Notes under the pieces: generated by a model
Seen by the model: only the letters and a program-made list of their open reading frames with translations
Told to the model about the DNA's origin: nothing
The model's database searches: none
Source of the DNA: Ancistrus triradiatus
Lineage: Eukaryota > Chordata > Actinopteri > Siluriformes > Loricariidae
Direction of reading: 5' to 3'
Assembly: GCA_025084515.1 (NCBI GenBank)
Contig: JAJAGP010000212.1
Location: 516,501 to 580,500, forward strand
DNA: 64,000 nt
Made by a program: the position numbers and the translations under genes
Part shown: one piece after another, positions 44,571 through 55,857 of the stretch
Numbering within the stretch: the stretch's first letter is position 1
Layout of the letters: the number at the start of each line of letters is the position of its first letter

Positions 44571-45117
44571 CGCAGTGACGTAGAGGATCTCTCTGCAGAG
44601 TCTGGTCTCCCCAGGGAAGTCGGGCAGGTCCAGGAAGTTGTCCACGACCACCTGGCCGATGAGATCGTGGCGCGAGAACCGGTCGAAATCGTAGACGCTG
44701 AAGTGCAGCTTGCGCGCGTTCAGTTCTGCGTACGCCACGGGAAACAGAAAGACCTCGTCGAACACGGGGTTGAGGGTCTTGCGGTGCACTTTGGTCTGAT
44801 GCTTAGTCTTGCGCTCCGGCAGCAGGTAGATCTTCACGTATGGGTCCGACGTTCCAGTGAAGTCCTTGGCGGGGAGATCCTCGGCCCTGTGGATCTTCAC
44901 GATGAGCTGTTCCAGGTCACAGTCGTACTTGAGGATGAAGTACAGCCGACCGCAACTGTCGGCTCGCCGCCCGTCATCCGTGTCCACTGAGCGCTGCTTA
45001 TACAGCTCCGGCTTGATCCGACCCAGACCCGGCCCCGACAGGGACTCCTGCCTCTGGAACTGAGCGGGACTGAACTCCGGGCTCGACAGGTTCATCTGCC
45101 TTCGTATGGAGTTATGC
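44571..45117 (-). CDS. syt9: synaptotagmin-9, linker and C2A domain exon (exon 3 by homology)
   Basis: This 547-bp exon encodes 183 residues, counting the Arg codon shared with the exon before. Residues 1-55 are linker, with the SYT9 signatures NSIRRQMNLSSPEF and GRIKPELYKQRS. Residues 57-180 form C2A, a beta-sandwich that binds Ca2+ and acidic membrane lipid. All six Ca2+ ligand positions known from synaptotagmin-1 C2A are present: Asp86 and Asp92 in loop 1 (AKDFTGTSDPYV), and Asp144, Asp146, Ser149 and Asp152 in loop 3 (YDFDRFSRHDLIG). C2A should therefore be Ca2+-competent. The acceptor is ctgcag|G and the donor GCG|GTAAGC, ending in phase 0. CDLEQLIVKIH and the long match through RKTLNPVFDEVFLFPV favour SYT9 over SYT3, SYT6 and SYT10. 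Coding GC content is well above the flanking introns. Confidence 0.96.
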
Positions 45118-45380
45118 CTGCAGTGAGAAGCAGGAGGTTTTTAAATACTAGCTTATATTACTGTACCTCTGCCTACCTTATGTTTCTGTTCTAGCAGAAG
45201 CACATCTCCCAAGCTGACAGCCACTAGGCAGCTAGCTGGTGACTACAGAAAAAAAGCTTGGTTCTCAGAGCAGACACGTTAGTCAAGTTCCCAACAATCA
45301 GCAAAAAACTGAGGTCATTACACAAGTGACAGAGCTGCCTGATAACGTATCTATCCAGCCACAAATCTGCCCATTATATA

Positions 45381-45478
45381 CAGGAGGCCAAAAGTCTGAG
45401 ACCACTAGTGAAAATGTTTTTTTGCAGTATTTTCCATTACAAATCACGTAACCAACAACAATGAGGGAAACGTGTTTG
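45381..45478. repeat. Tc1-like left-end fragment (CAGGAGGCCAAAAG)
   Basis: TA then CAGGAGGCCAAAAGTCTGAG and ACCACTAGTGAAAATG is the left end of a further Tc1-type family. No right end is seen in the 901-bp intron. Confidence 0.5.
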
Positions 45479-45486
45479 AGTGAACC

Positions 45487-45582
45487 AGAGTACCTGGAGT
45501 AAACCCACATGGACATGGAGGTCACTCCACCTGGATCGAACCCAGGACCTTCTTGCTCTGAGGCAACACGGTGCTACCCAGG
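45487..45582 (-). repeat. tRNA-like SINE family 2, head region reversed
   Basis: CCTGGAGTAAACCCACATGG, GGATCGAACCCAGGACC (reverse B box) and GGCAACACGGTGCTACCCA. Confidence 0.6.
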
Positions 45583-45646
45583 CCAAGCTTATGTAGAAGT
45601 GTGTATAAGATCAGTTTTATAAAGTTCTTAGTTTTATTCAGATATA

Positions 45647-45835
45647 CAGTACTGTGCAAAGGTGTTAGGCCACCATTAGACGGTATAATGGCCATATATA
45701 ACATTAGCAACGATTGAGCCCCAAAATTTCAAACTTGGATTAATCCCTCCATAATACTCTTTTCCACCAATCTTCATTCCAGTCTGAGAGCTTTAGCATA
45801 TCTTAGCTTTTTCACCCAAAGTTCACCCAAAGTTT
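45647..45835 (-). mobile_element. Tc1-like fragment, CAGTACTGTGCAAAG end
   Basis: TA then CAGTACTGTGCAAAGGTG; further in, CTTTAGCATATCTTAGC is the reverse of the transposase segment at 1740-1765. Only one end is present. Confidence 0.65.
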
Positions 45836-46018
45836 ATAATACTCATGCGGCGTCAGCGTGAGCAGACTGAATGCTCAGCAACGTTTGCTTGGTATTCTAA
45901 GCTTCATGAATCTTCCTCCTTACAGTGCTGACCATGATGATCGCTGAGCCCAGCAAACAATCGCTCTTTGTTTAAAGTTTCATAAATCTGATTCACCGAA
46001 TGCGACACTAAGACTTAC

Positions 46019-46385
46019 CGGACAGACGAGATGGGATCGGTGACCTGCCTCTGCACCCGGGCGATGTGCACATGGTAGTGCTCCTTGGCCTTGGTTTCTG
46101 CTTCCAGCTGGATGTCTGGTGACGTGTGGCTGATCTTCATGGCCGACTCCGGTACCAGCATGGGCGTCAAATTTTCCTTCGCAAAATCTGTGCTGTACTC
46201 GCGCTCGAGGAGCTCGTCCTCGTTCAGCACCAGCTGCTGCTCGCCCTGCTGCTCCTTCAGACTCCCGGGGAAGAAACGGTTGCGCCATGGCACCCAGAAC
46301 AGCTTCCAGGATACGAAAAGCGAGACGCCAAACAGAGCCAGGCCACACGAGGTCACCATCAACGACAGCAGGCTCACCGACACAT
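46019..46385 (-). CDS. syt9: synaptotagmin-9, transmembrane exon (exon 2 by homology)
   Basis: Synaptotagmin-9 is a vesicle membrane protein with two cytosolic C2 domains that acts as a Ca2+ sensor for exocytosis. This exon encodes about 122 residues. A hydrophobic stretch at about residues 4-26 (VSLLSLMVTSCGLALFGVSL) is the single membrane anchor, followed by W/K/R-rich juxtamembrane residues and an acidic linker. The conserved linker motif MKISHTSPDI and the end VQRQVTDPISS match vertebrate SYT9 as I know it. The 3' splice site reads gagcag|AT (the AT completes an Asp codon) and the donor reads CG|GTAAGT, leaving CG to be completed by G of the next exon. It is an internal exon: the upstream N-terminal coding exon was not found. 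A dispersed repeat begins about 10 bp upstream of the acceptor. Recognition of the family is strong; the a/b paralogue cannot be assigned. Confidence 0.93.
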
Positions 46386-46393
46386 CTGCTCAC

Positions 46394-46700
46394 ACAAGTT
46401 AAAGTCAAAGTCGGATTTATTTCTAAAGTGCTTTTTTACAATGGAGCATTGTCTCAAAGAAGCTTTACAATTTTTGATTATCTTCCAATATCTAAGGTCA
46501 ATCCCATATTGAGCAATCTCAGGGCGACAGTAGCAAGGAGAAACTGCCTCAACGTTATATGGAAGAAACCTTTCGAGGACCAAGACTCAAAAAGGGACCC
46601 AACCTCCCTTATCTAATTAAGACATTTATAGTAATAGTTTAAATGAACAAGGAAATGAGAAATTGTTATTGCAATATAATATGAGCAACATCATAATCTA
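46394..46700 (+). repeat. dispersed teleost repeat abutting the transmembrane-exon acceptor
   Basis: CAAGTTAAAGTCAAAGTC starts at about 46394, then GGATTTATTTCTAAAGTGC, CAATGGAGCATTGTCTC, AGCAAGGAGAAACTGCC, GAAACCTTTCGAGGAC. The syt9 exon begins at 46385, so on the minus strand this repeat supplies nearly all of the sequence before the 3' splice site. Confidence 0.82.
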
Positions 46701-47126
46701 ACCCTTAGCAATGACTTTCAGACTTGTATGTTAATCAGGTTTACAGTTATTTTACATTTTTCTGAACATGTTCCTGAGTTTATATTAAGGCTTAATAATT
46801 AGCTGAAAATGAATCGAAACCGACATTCAAAACCATTAACCGACAATTCTGTCTTTTTTTATTTATTTTTTAAATTCTCTTATGTTCCCCAGTGTGTGTT
46901 CAGAAATGCTACACAATATGAAAAAGATTCAAGAAAATGCAAAGGAATAACCGATGCCACATCCTACCAAATCACGAAGGATTCTAATTGGTTGAAATAC
47001 TCAATAAATAACCAGAAATAATTCATTTGTGTGTTTCCTTCAGTTATTTTAAAATCCCAATGATATGCGGTCTTTCAGTACAAAATGCATCCTTGCATCC
47101 TTGCCAGTGAACTATGAGGGCAAAAA

Positions 47127-47197
47127 AAAAAGACAAACAAACAAAACAACAAACAAACAAAAAAAAACAAACAAAAAAAAAAAAAAAACACCCCCCC
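47127..47197. repeat. A-rich (CAAA)n and poly-A tract
   Basis: Interrupted CAAA/CAAAC units followed by long A runs and a C run. Confidence 0.9.
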
Positions 47198-47302
47198 AAA
47201 ATGATTCATTAAATAGTTCATTAACCATAATCGAGGTAAAATGCTCAATTACTCGTGATATTGATTTGAGGGCATATCGCCCATTATTAGATTAATAAAG
47301 CA

Positions 47303-48092
47303 CTTGGGGTGTAACGATGGATTGTGACAGGATTACGCCATGTAACGCAATTTCATTTTTTGAACACCAGAGGGCGCAATCATGCATCCAATACGCATTT
47401 TAAACTCCTAATTTCTTTTATACAAGTTCACATTATTTTGAATTGTTATGCTTCAGAAAAAATTCACTCAGTTTAAGACAGTGAAGCTACAATATTTTAT
47501 TTACAACTTTAAACCTGGCAGCACGATGGTGCAGTGGTTAGCACTGTTGCCCTCCGGCTCTAAGATCTCAGGTTCGATCCCAACGCTGGGCTCCGCCTGT
47601 GTGGAGTTTCGCATGTCGTTCCCGTGTTCGCTTTGGTTTTTTCTGGGTACTCCGGTTTCCTCCCACATTCCAAAGACACACATGTTAGGTGAATTGGTGT
47701 TTCCAAAATGCCCATTAGTGTGTGAATGTGTGTATGAGAGTGAGTGTGTGTGCCCTATGATGGATTGGCGCCCTGTCTACGGTTGTTCCTGCCTTGCGCC
47801 CTATGCTGCCGGCTAGGCACTGGCTCACCCGTGACCCTGACCAAGATAAGCGGATAAGGCAATGAATGAATGAATTTTAAACCTGTGTTTCCAGTCATTT
47901 CTTGTAATTGCAGGGGACTGAAGTTTTTTTTGTTTAAGAAGTTATACAAGTTAATGTGCATCGTTTACACTACAGAAATAAAATGGTTGGTCTTTTATCA
48001 TGCATAAAATCGATAATGGTGAGGAAAATCAAAACGTGAACTCAGTATCGTGAATGAAATCGAAACATGGGCAGTGTATCGTTACACCGCTA
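47303..48092. mobile_element. hAT-like non-autonomous element with nested SINE
   Basis: Inverted ends GGGGTGTAACGATGG (47307) and TGTATCGTTACACCGC (48076) with subterminal ATCG-rich motifs (AAATCGATAATGG, CAGTATCGTG). The ends resemble those of common fish hAT-type repeats. The SINE at 47518-47875 sits inside. Confidence 0.6.
47518..47875 (+). mobile_element. tRNA-like SINE family 2, near full length
   Basis: Head GGCAGCACGATGGTGCAGTGG with B box GGTTCGATCCC, body GTGTGGAGTTTCGCATG, GGTACTCCGGTTTCCTCCC, GATGGATTGGCGCCCTG and AGCGGATAAGG, ending in (TGAA)n. It is the best copy of the family in the window and serves as the reference for the fragments listed. Confidence 0.78.
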
Positions 48093-48102
48093 TAAATTAC
48101 AT

Positions 48103-48245
48103 GGGACAGTGGTGGCACATTGGTTAGGGTACCAATCTTCTGACCAAACCAGGGTTAAAATCCTAGCACTGCCAAGCAGCCACTGTTGGGCTTGTGAGCA
48201 AAGCTCTTAATCCCCAATTGCTTGGATTGAGATGAAAGTTGTTGT
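48103..48245 (+). repeat. degraded V-SINE
   Basis: GGGACAGTGGTGGCACATTGG, CCAGGGTTAAAATCC (degraded B box), GCCACTGTTGGGCTTGTGAGC and CCCAATTGCTTGGATTG. The 3' core is lost. Confidence 0.6.
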
Positions 48246-48544
48246 GGATGTGTCTCAGCACATGTCTGATTTTACCCTAAAGTTTCTAATGCAAATACAG
48301 TCCTCATATTACAAAGCTTCATTTATGCCATTACAGCTTCGCGTAGTTTGCATTTACTAATCATTTTAATATGATCTTTATGCTGCAAATCATTGGTTAA
48401 TCTTTTAAAGTGGTGGTGGCAGTAGAGAAGTCCTACACTGGAGTAAAAGTATGGCAAACAATTTTAGTATGGAACGTCAAGACAGCATGACAGCAGGCTA
48501 CTTTAAATTTGCTGACACACACAGACAGACACACACACACTCTT

Positions 48545-49085
48545 GGTAAAAATATGTTTTTGGGATTTTCCATTGCCACAATGATTACTGTAGTGTATTA
48601 ATGCCATGTCTATACCTAACCTTAACATCAGTGTCCTAAAGCAAAACGTTTGGTCCTGTAGGGTTTTCAAAAGAATGTTGCAGTGTTTGTTAAATGTTAA
48701 TAGTCCTAATGAGGATGAGCAAATGTCCCCACAGGGTTAAAAAAAAAAAAAAAAAAAAGTCAGTTTGTTCCATCCTTGTGGGAATGTATGGTCATCTCAG
48801 TGAGATATAAACCTGACAAAGACAAACAGACAGATTTGTCTTGCTACTCTTGTGAGGACTTCCACTGACATGACTGACAATGAAGAAGTACTCCAGCTAA
48901 TTAAATACTACACCTACACCTACCACTAACCCTTAACCTCAATAGCCTAAAGCAAATGTTTAGGCCGTTTTAGTTTTTCAATTAAAAGTTGCCATGTTTG
49001 TAAAAAAAGCAGTTAAGGCAAATAATTCCAGTATCATCATTTGGTCCTCAAGTATAGCAAGACAAGGACCTTTCACACTCTCACA
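48545..49085. repeat. teleost GTCCCCACA-type repeat, two neighbouring pieces
   Basis: Piece 1: GGTAAAAATATGTTTTTGGG, CACAATGATTACTGTAGTG, TGTCCCCACAGGG, then poly-A. Piece 2: GTGAGGACTTCCACTGAC, CTACACCTACCACTAACCC, TAAAGCAAATGTTTAGGCC. Both follow a known family of fish intronic repeats. Confidence 0.5.
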
Positions 49086-49089
49086 GTGA

Positions 49090-50245
49090 CACAGATCCAC
49101 ACCATAGGGTGCAATGATTAATCAACTACATCGACTAAAATCGACTTCCAAATGACTTGGCAACTATTAGTAACTATAAATTGACTTTTAACAGTCAATT
49201 GGCCGGTGATGTCATCACGCAAAGTTCCTCCTAACTAGGGATGTTTTTACTTTACTGCTTACTGGAGAGTTAAAAGCGTGATGACAGCCTCAAAAAACTC
49301 CTCAAGTGTGGGAGCATTTAACGCTTCACTCCGAAAACAAGTTAATCAGTTGTACTAGTTGTAAATCCAACCTTATTTGGCTCCATGTTTGCTCTTCAGT
49401 TGCGCCAACACCGCGGTTCACTAAGTGAAGACGATTCATCTCGGTAATGTTAAAATCCGTCCTGCTCCGTGCTATGAGCCGTACCATTTTCTCTTTCGAA
49501 ATGCATGTTCGTTTGAATCGTTAATGGAGCTGGAATGAAGAAGTAAAAGTAACTTATTCCCGACCACCGCCTGTTTAGGGAGTTTTCAAACATTGCAATC
49601 GCTGTCTTACTGTCGAGGCCACGGGTGCGTTCGAATTCGGTAAACACAGGAGAACAGATTTCGGTTAGCCTTGAGTTCTCTCAACATTTGTGAACACTTA
49701 CAAACAGGAGATAGTCCTCCGCAAACATACTGGGAGCTGGACAAAGGGTTACTGTTGAAATGTAAGGTCAGGTTTACCTTTTCACAAAGCACATTTGCAC
49801 AAACGTTCACCACTGTTTGCCGAATCTGAACACACCTCACGTTTATGGATGGAGATACTGATTTACTTTTGTTAAATTATATTGCTGCTACTTTGCATCT
49901 TTAAGTAAAAAGTATTCATCTTCATTTTCAATTAATAAATGCATATGGATCATCATTCATTATAACGGGTTAGAAGTTTGAATTAAAACTCAGTTGTGCT
50001 CCGATTAGTGCATTAAATTACAGACAGGAGGCCAAAATCCATTTAACACTTATTCCCCATTAGACCAGCTAACTGGGAATATTGGAAGTGTCCTATCTGA
50101 AAGAAACCCAGTGCGAAGTGAAACTGATTCCACAAAGTGCTATCAACTTGCAGCTTCACACAGCCAACTGCTGCCCCTTTACCCCCAACACACTGTCAGA
50201 GATCACCGAATCTGCACCCTCCAGATAAGTTTATATAGATCAATG
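49090..50245. other. intronic DNA, possible hAT-like segment
   Basis: ATTAATCAACTACATCGAC and AATCGACTTCC near 49115-49150 are reminiscent of hAT-derived repeats. The rest is unrecognised and carries no convincing exon. Confidence 0.35.
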
Positions 50246-50251
50246 TATTTA

Positions 50252-51854
50252 AAGTGGTGCTTGAAAGTTGTGAAACCCTTTAGAATTTTCTATATTTATG
50301 CATAAATATGACCTAAAACATCATCAGATTTTCACACAAATCCTAAAAGTAGATAAAGAGAACCCAGTTAAACAAATGAGACAAAAAATATTATACTTGG
50401 TCATTTATTTATTGAAGAAAATGATCCATTATTACATATTAGTGACTGTCAAAAGTATGTGAACCTTTGCTTTCAGTATTTGTTGTGACCCCCTCTGTGC
50501 AACAATAACTGTAACTAAACGTTTCCTGTAGCTGTTGATCAGTCCTGCACACCGGCTTGGAGGAATTTTAGCCCATTCCTCCGTACAGAACAGCTTCAGC
50601 TCTGGGATATTGGTGGGTTTCCTCACATTAACTGCTCTCTTCAGGTCCTTCCACAAAAATTTGATTGGATTAAGGTCAGGACTTTGACTTGGCCATTCCA
50701 AAATATTAACTTTATTCTTCTTTAACCATTCTTTGGTAGAACGACTTGTGTGCTTAGGGTCGTTGTCTTGCTGCATGGCCCAACTTCTCTTGAGATTCAG
50801 TTCATGGACTGACATTTTCCTTTAGAATTCTCTGATATAATTCAGATTTCATTCCATCAATGATGGTAAGCCGTCCTGGCCCAGATGCAGCAAAAAAACA
50901 GGCCCAAACCATGATACTACCACCACCAGGTTTTCACAGATGGGATAAGGTTCTTATGCTGGAATGCAGTGTTTTTCCTTTCTCCAAACATAAAACACTT
51001 TCCTTTAAAAAACCAGAAAGTTCTATTTTGGTCTCATCCGTTCCACAAAACATTCTTCCAATAGGCCCTTCTGTCTCGTCCACGTGATCTTTAAGCAAAC
51101 TGCAGCAGACGGAGCAGCAATGTTCTTTTTTGGAGAGCAAGTGGCTTTTTCCTTGCAACCCCTGCCATGTGCACACCATTTTTGTTCTGTGCTCTTTCTG
51201 ATGGTGGACTCATGACATTAACATTAGCCAATATGAGAGAGGCCTTCAGTTGCTTAGAAGTTTACCCTGGGGTCCTTTGTGTGACTACTCGCCAACTATT
51301 AACACACCTTGCTTCTTGGAGGATCTTTGTTGGTCGACCACTCCTGGGGAGGGTAACAATACAATGGTCTTGAATTTCCTCCATTCAGTCTGACTGGGAT
51401 TGGTGGAGTCCAAAACTCTTTAGAGATGGTTTTTGTAACCTTTTCCAGGCCTGATGAGCATCAAACAACTATTCTGAGGTCCTCAGAAATCTCCTTTCTT
51501 CGTGCCATGATACACTTCCACAAACATGTGTTGTGAAGAGCAGACTTTGGTAGATCCCTCTTCTTCAAATAAAACAGGGTGCCCACTCACACCTGATTGT
51601 CGTCCCATTGATTGGAAACACCTGACTAATTTCACCTTGCTAATCCTAGAGGTTCACATACTTTTGCCACTCACTAATATGTAATATTGGATCATTTTCC
51701 TCAATAAATAAATGACCAAGTATAATATTTTTGTCTCATTTGTTTAACTGGGTTCTCTTTATCTACTTTTAGGACTTGTGTGAAAATCTGATGATGTTTT
51801 AGGTCATATTTATGCAGAAATTCTAAAGGGTTCACAAATTTTCAAGCACCACTG
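50252..51854 (-). mobile_element. Tc1-family transposon, near full length, family 2
   Basis: Ends AAGTGGTGCTTGAAAG and TTTCAAGCACCACTG flanked by TA on both sides. Terminal inverted repeats exceed 100 bp. At 1.6 kb with a minus-strand transposase reading frame it is the best copy of this family, with fragments at 3500, 14398 and 19501. Confidence 0.9.
50432..51510 (-). pseudogene. Tc1 transposase, frameshifted, catalytic Glu replaced
   Basis: The longest open piece (50432-50815) is the C-terminal catalytic region: QQDNDPKHTSRSTKEWLKKN, then EWPSQSPDLNPIKFLWKDLK. The second catalytic Asp (DNDPKH) is present, but the third acid of the DDE triad, normally the E of NPIE, is Lys (codon AAA). Upstream parts (ETKIELSGF, CSVCCSLL) are broken by indels. 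Catalytically dead by both criteria. Confidence 0.87.
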
Positions 51855-51894
51855 TAGCACTTCAGCACTGCCATAAAGCTGTATTACCAAGAGC

Positions 51895-52015
51895 AGAGTC
51901 TAGATCACTAACGAGCAACCAGAGGCAACAGCGACAAGGAAAAACTGCGACCAATAAGAGAGAAACCTTGAGAGGAATAAGCGAAAATGGGGGACTCGAC
52001 CTCCTTATATAACCA
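51895..52015 (+). repeat. dispersed teleost repeat fragment
   Basis: AGCGACAAGGAAAAACTGCG, AGAAACCTTGAGAGGA and CTCGACCTCCTTATAT. Confidence 0.6.
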
Positions 52016-52019
52016 TATA

Positions 52020-55000
52020 TAAAAGGCAGAGTGTAGAATGGTATACAAGACATTGAGCACAGAATGTAACAGCCTTCACAGAATAAAGCAGGATTCATTC
52101 AGCTACAACAGTGTAGCTAATGTGGCACATCTCGGAGAGAAATCGTCTCTGGGTCACTGGCTAGTGTTAGAAAGGAGTCGTGTATACCAAGTGTAGTGAC
52201 TGGTCCACAGTTAATAAGAGACTGTTCTTGAATAACCGGATTAAGTGTGACTGATCATCTTAGTAGCTCATGGAGGAAACCAGATCTTTAGAAATGGGTT
52301 TGATCAGCCAAGATGTTCGTTTTATGAATACAAAGTGTGAAATCCTCTCACTCTTCTCCCTTATCATTTCTATTGCATCACTCCCCCACAGTCTCTATGC
52401 TGGCCTAACTCTCTCCCCCTCTGTGTCGTCCATTCATGCTGTTTGGCTGGTCTCAGGGGAAGTTCACTCTCTGAATTAGGCTACACAGATGGAGAGAACT
52501 GGCTTTTACAGAGGACTGAATGAATCGCGGTCAGACTGTCCCCCATTCCCATGCTTTCCCTCTTCCGTCGCTTCCCTTTCTCTTTTGTAAGACGGAACAG
52601 CAGCGGGTTCGAGATTTTATCAGTTTCTAAATAGTTCTGTAGAAGTATGGAAAAGGAAATTAAGAACGTTAAGAGCTTTTGAGATATTTTGAAACAACCA
52701 GGGTGAAGCTGACCAACACTGATCTCGAAATATCAGCTTAACTTGTGACCAGGGGCATATCTATGGGTGGGCTGGGATGTCCAATTGTCCACCCAGAAGA
52801 ATTGGCAGCCCACACAATGAAAACTGAGGAAGGAAAAAAATCCACTGTAGCCAATATTTAGCACATCTCTCAAAAATGGACTCCTAATCAGAAGGTTGTG
52901 AGTTCAGGTCTCAACTCTAGCATCTCTAGTCCAATCACAATGGACTTAGAACTGCAGCACTAGAGTACTTCTAACACTGACCAACACACAGTTTTCATAT
53001 CTTCATGCTCTCGACTTTGTATGTGAGTTCAGGTGAGTGTAGAATGCAAGTGTCCATTAGCACGGACCATTTATCTTCAAATCTAATGACTGGTTACTCA
53101 AAATGGCTCCCTGTTTGATCTCTAGTGGACTGTAAATGGTGGAGGCATTATTGTAAGGCCCACACAATGAATCGGGTGGAGGCATTATGGATTTGTATGT
53201 GGTAATACACCAGAACCCATTCTTCATTCTGAACAGCTTAGTTTCAGTAAAATGATTTCTCTTTTCCTTACACAAGACGAGACATATTTTCCACTCTAGT
53301 GGTGCGACACTGGTGATGAAGTCATACCAAACTACACACACGTAGAAAGTGTACCATGGTACATTTATAATAGTACACCCCCACATGCACACCAGGAACT
53401 GCCTAAACTCCTACTAAAAATAACTTGCAAATACCACAAGATCACCATTAGACCAAACCCCAAATGCTCTTTCAGCTGCTACCATTAGGGGTCCCCATAG
53501 CAGGTCACCACATATGAATTTCATTTTATACTATGACAAAAATCACCCACATAGTAATGTTGGATTGCTGCAAAACCCAGCATGCAGTTATGTTTCAGGC
53601 AGATGTGTAAACGATTACAGGTGTGGTCTAATTAGATACTGGGTCTTGGGTATGTGGAAGTGCTTCCCCCGCTGCCCTACAAAAAGGCTCTCAGAGGCTA
53701 CTTTTGGGCAATGTACCTCTTGGTGAGAGATCATTGACCGCTACAACACGCAGACATTTTGCCCAGTTGAAAGTTTGAGAGGAGGCGCATCACTGGACTG
53801 AGAGAAGCAGGATGGTAATTTGGTCAAACCGCCTACCATCTAGGCTGTTCTGACCTAGCTGTTAAGAGGAGTTGAGAGCAGAAACCTGAACTGCTACGGA
53901 CTGGACTACTAGGGGCTTGGACCCCAAGTTGGAAACCATGGATCTAAAATATCCATCCATTACCATTGCTGATTTCTCAATTAGTCAAGAGGCCACTGTT
54001 ACATCTGCAGGGAGATCAATCCTTGTCCAGACATCCTTTCTCCTGTATTGGTGTACTGGACCACTGATCAGTTTAACTGATTACTTAAAATCAGTCATTT
54101 TTCTACCAGATGTTAATTTCATTCCCATTACCATGAAGGATACCAACAGACACAGCAGAATGGCCAAGTTGGAGAAAGGATGTAAAATATATTTTGATGC
54201 TTGCATGAACACAACATTATTCCATCAGTCATGTCCATTTAACAGCAACTGGGGAAGCAGACAATCAATTAAGACTGAAATATTGAATTTATTTTAATAG
54301 CAAACACATTCTAACCCTGGTCATAGCTCCTATCCCTGGAAAACACCGAGCACAGGCACATTTTCCAAGCAATTCAAAGAGAGTAATTTCCAGTCTCAGT
54401 CATAACCAAGCATCTGTGCAGATGATGACACTGGACTTTAATAAAACCGTATCGGGTTTCACAACAGTGTGCAATCAGAGCACCCGATTCCCTCTGGTTT
54501 GTGCTCGTACATTAAGATTAAACTACTGAGGTTCCTCTCAAATGTGCCTCCAATATCAGGGATGCACACACGGTATGGACAAAACACCATATTGCAATTC
54601 AGTTGCTCCATATTGTGGTTTTCATCTGCCTTGCAATATAAAGAAACCTCTTGGTGGAGCCTTGATGTAATGTGAGCCTCCTTTCATCTCCTCTATTGCT
54701 CTATACTGTGATTACAGTACACCCTGTGATCCATTATCACGTACCCGCTGGTGAGCATTTATGGTTCAAAGCCGAACAAATTTGCCTTTGTTGGGTTGGG
54801 TGAATGACATGATTCATCTAAGCAGCCAGACACTGAAGCCTCCGAGATGAGCCGGGATTAGAGGTCTCGTTCGCTGCTCTTCCAATCAAAGAAGACACAT
54901 GGATTGGTCAGAGGTGAAGATGTACATAAACGTGGATTCTGAGTAGAAAGCAGTAAAATAAATCCAGAGCAAAATCCACAGTATTTTTGGTTTCTGCAGA

Positions 55001-55750
55001 GAATGTTATTCTTTCTAATAGAAAGATTTTTGCTTGAATATTTAAGTAGAGGAGAAAACACTGACCTTCAGCTTCCTCCTCCATTCTAAAAGGATGCTTT
55101 GCGGATGTGGAGTTCCACTCGTGTTTTCGGCGGTATCTATGACATGTTTATGAATCGTTTGCTCAGTTTTCTTGGGAAAACACTAGGTGTGCAATATGAT
55201 AAGACATGGTGAAGAATGTGTTCATGATAAACTGTCACAGATCGTTGAATCGTGCCACAAAATGCACGTTCTACCTGCTGCAGTTCTACGCTCATATACG
55301 CGATACGCGACGTCTCCAATGTTGTTTTTTTCCCTCAGCCAAAGCACATAATTGGCTAGTGCCTTTCATGCCCACCCTAGAGATACACAGATGCATCAAT
55401 CATAGCAAACAATCGTGCCTTGGATTTCTTCTCCTCCCCTTCCCCTCAAACAACGGGGAGAGCTAAAAGAAGCAACATTTTACCTGGCAAAGGACATGGT
55501 TCCTTTCAAAACAGTAAAATGAGGGGTTCCAAAGACATACAAAATTAGGTGATCTGCAGTACGAGTTATCCAGATATAAATACTTTTCCGCAACATGGGA
55601 TTAAAATCTGTTTAAAAAGGTACTTTAGCCAAAATGCTATTCTTTTTTAAGTGCTATAATCTGAAATGGGGAGATTTGTTTGGTGGTACTCTTTAGTACA
55701 TTGCAAATGGTATTAAAAACCAAGAGCTACCTGAAAGTAAAGCTTGTAAA
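52020..55750. other. intronic DNA, mostly without recognised repeats
   Basis: The longest stretch with few transposon signatures. The frame at 53917-54297 (+, 126 codons) and that at 53057-53392 (-) have no recognisable domains. No exon with convincing splice sites was identified. Confidence 0.4.
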
Positions 55751-55857
55751 CATGTCAATATACACATGCAATACAACAGCAAAGAAAACAGCAGCAAAAA
55801 GCAAAAATGTCAGTGCAATTTTCCTCCAGCTTTCGCCATGGAAAACTTCTCAACTTT

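Larger units (their letters stand above)
45118..46018 (-). other. syt9: syt9 intron between transmembrane and C2A exons
   Basis: A 901-bp GT-AG intron with GTAAGT at the 5' end and a C/T-rich tract before ctgcag at the 3' end. It contains fragments of two Tc1-like families and a reversed piece of a tRNA-type SINE, listed separately. No additional exon is visible. Confidence 0.9.

Noticed and set aside
44364..44990. 208-codon plus-strand open frame opposite the C2A exon
   Set aside because: Shadow of the GC-rich syt9 C2A exon on the other strand; its sequence resembles no known protein.
46126..46616. plus-strand frames of about 105-128 codons opposite the transmembrane exon
   Set aside because: Shadows of the syt9 exon running into the adjacent dispersed repeat.
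52541..52620. possible first coding exon of syt9
   Set aside because: C/T-rich patch on the plus strand; its minus-strand translation shows nothing like the expected N-terminal residues.
53917..54297. 126-codon plus-strand open frame
   Set aside because: No domain, ends in an AT-rich stop region, and no supporting splice or regulatory context; probably chance.
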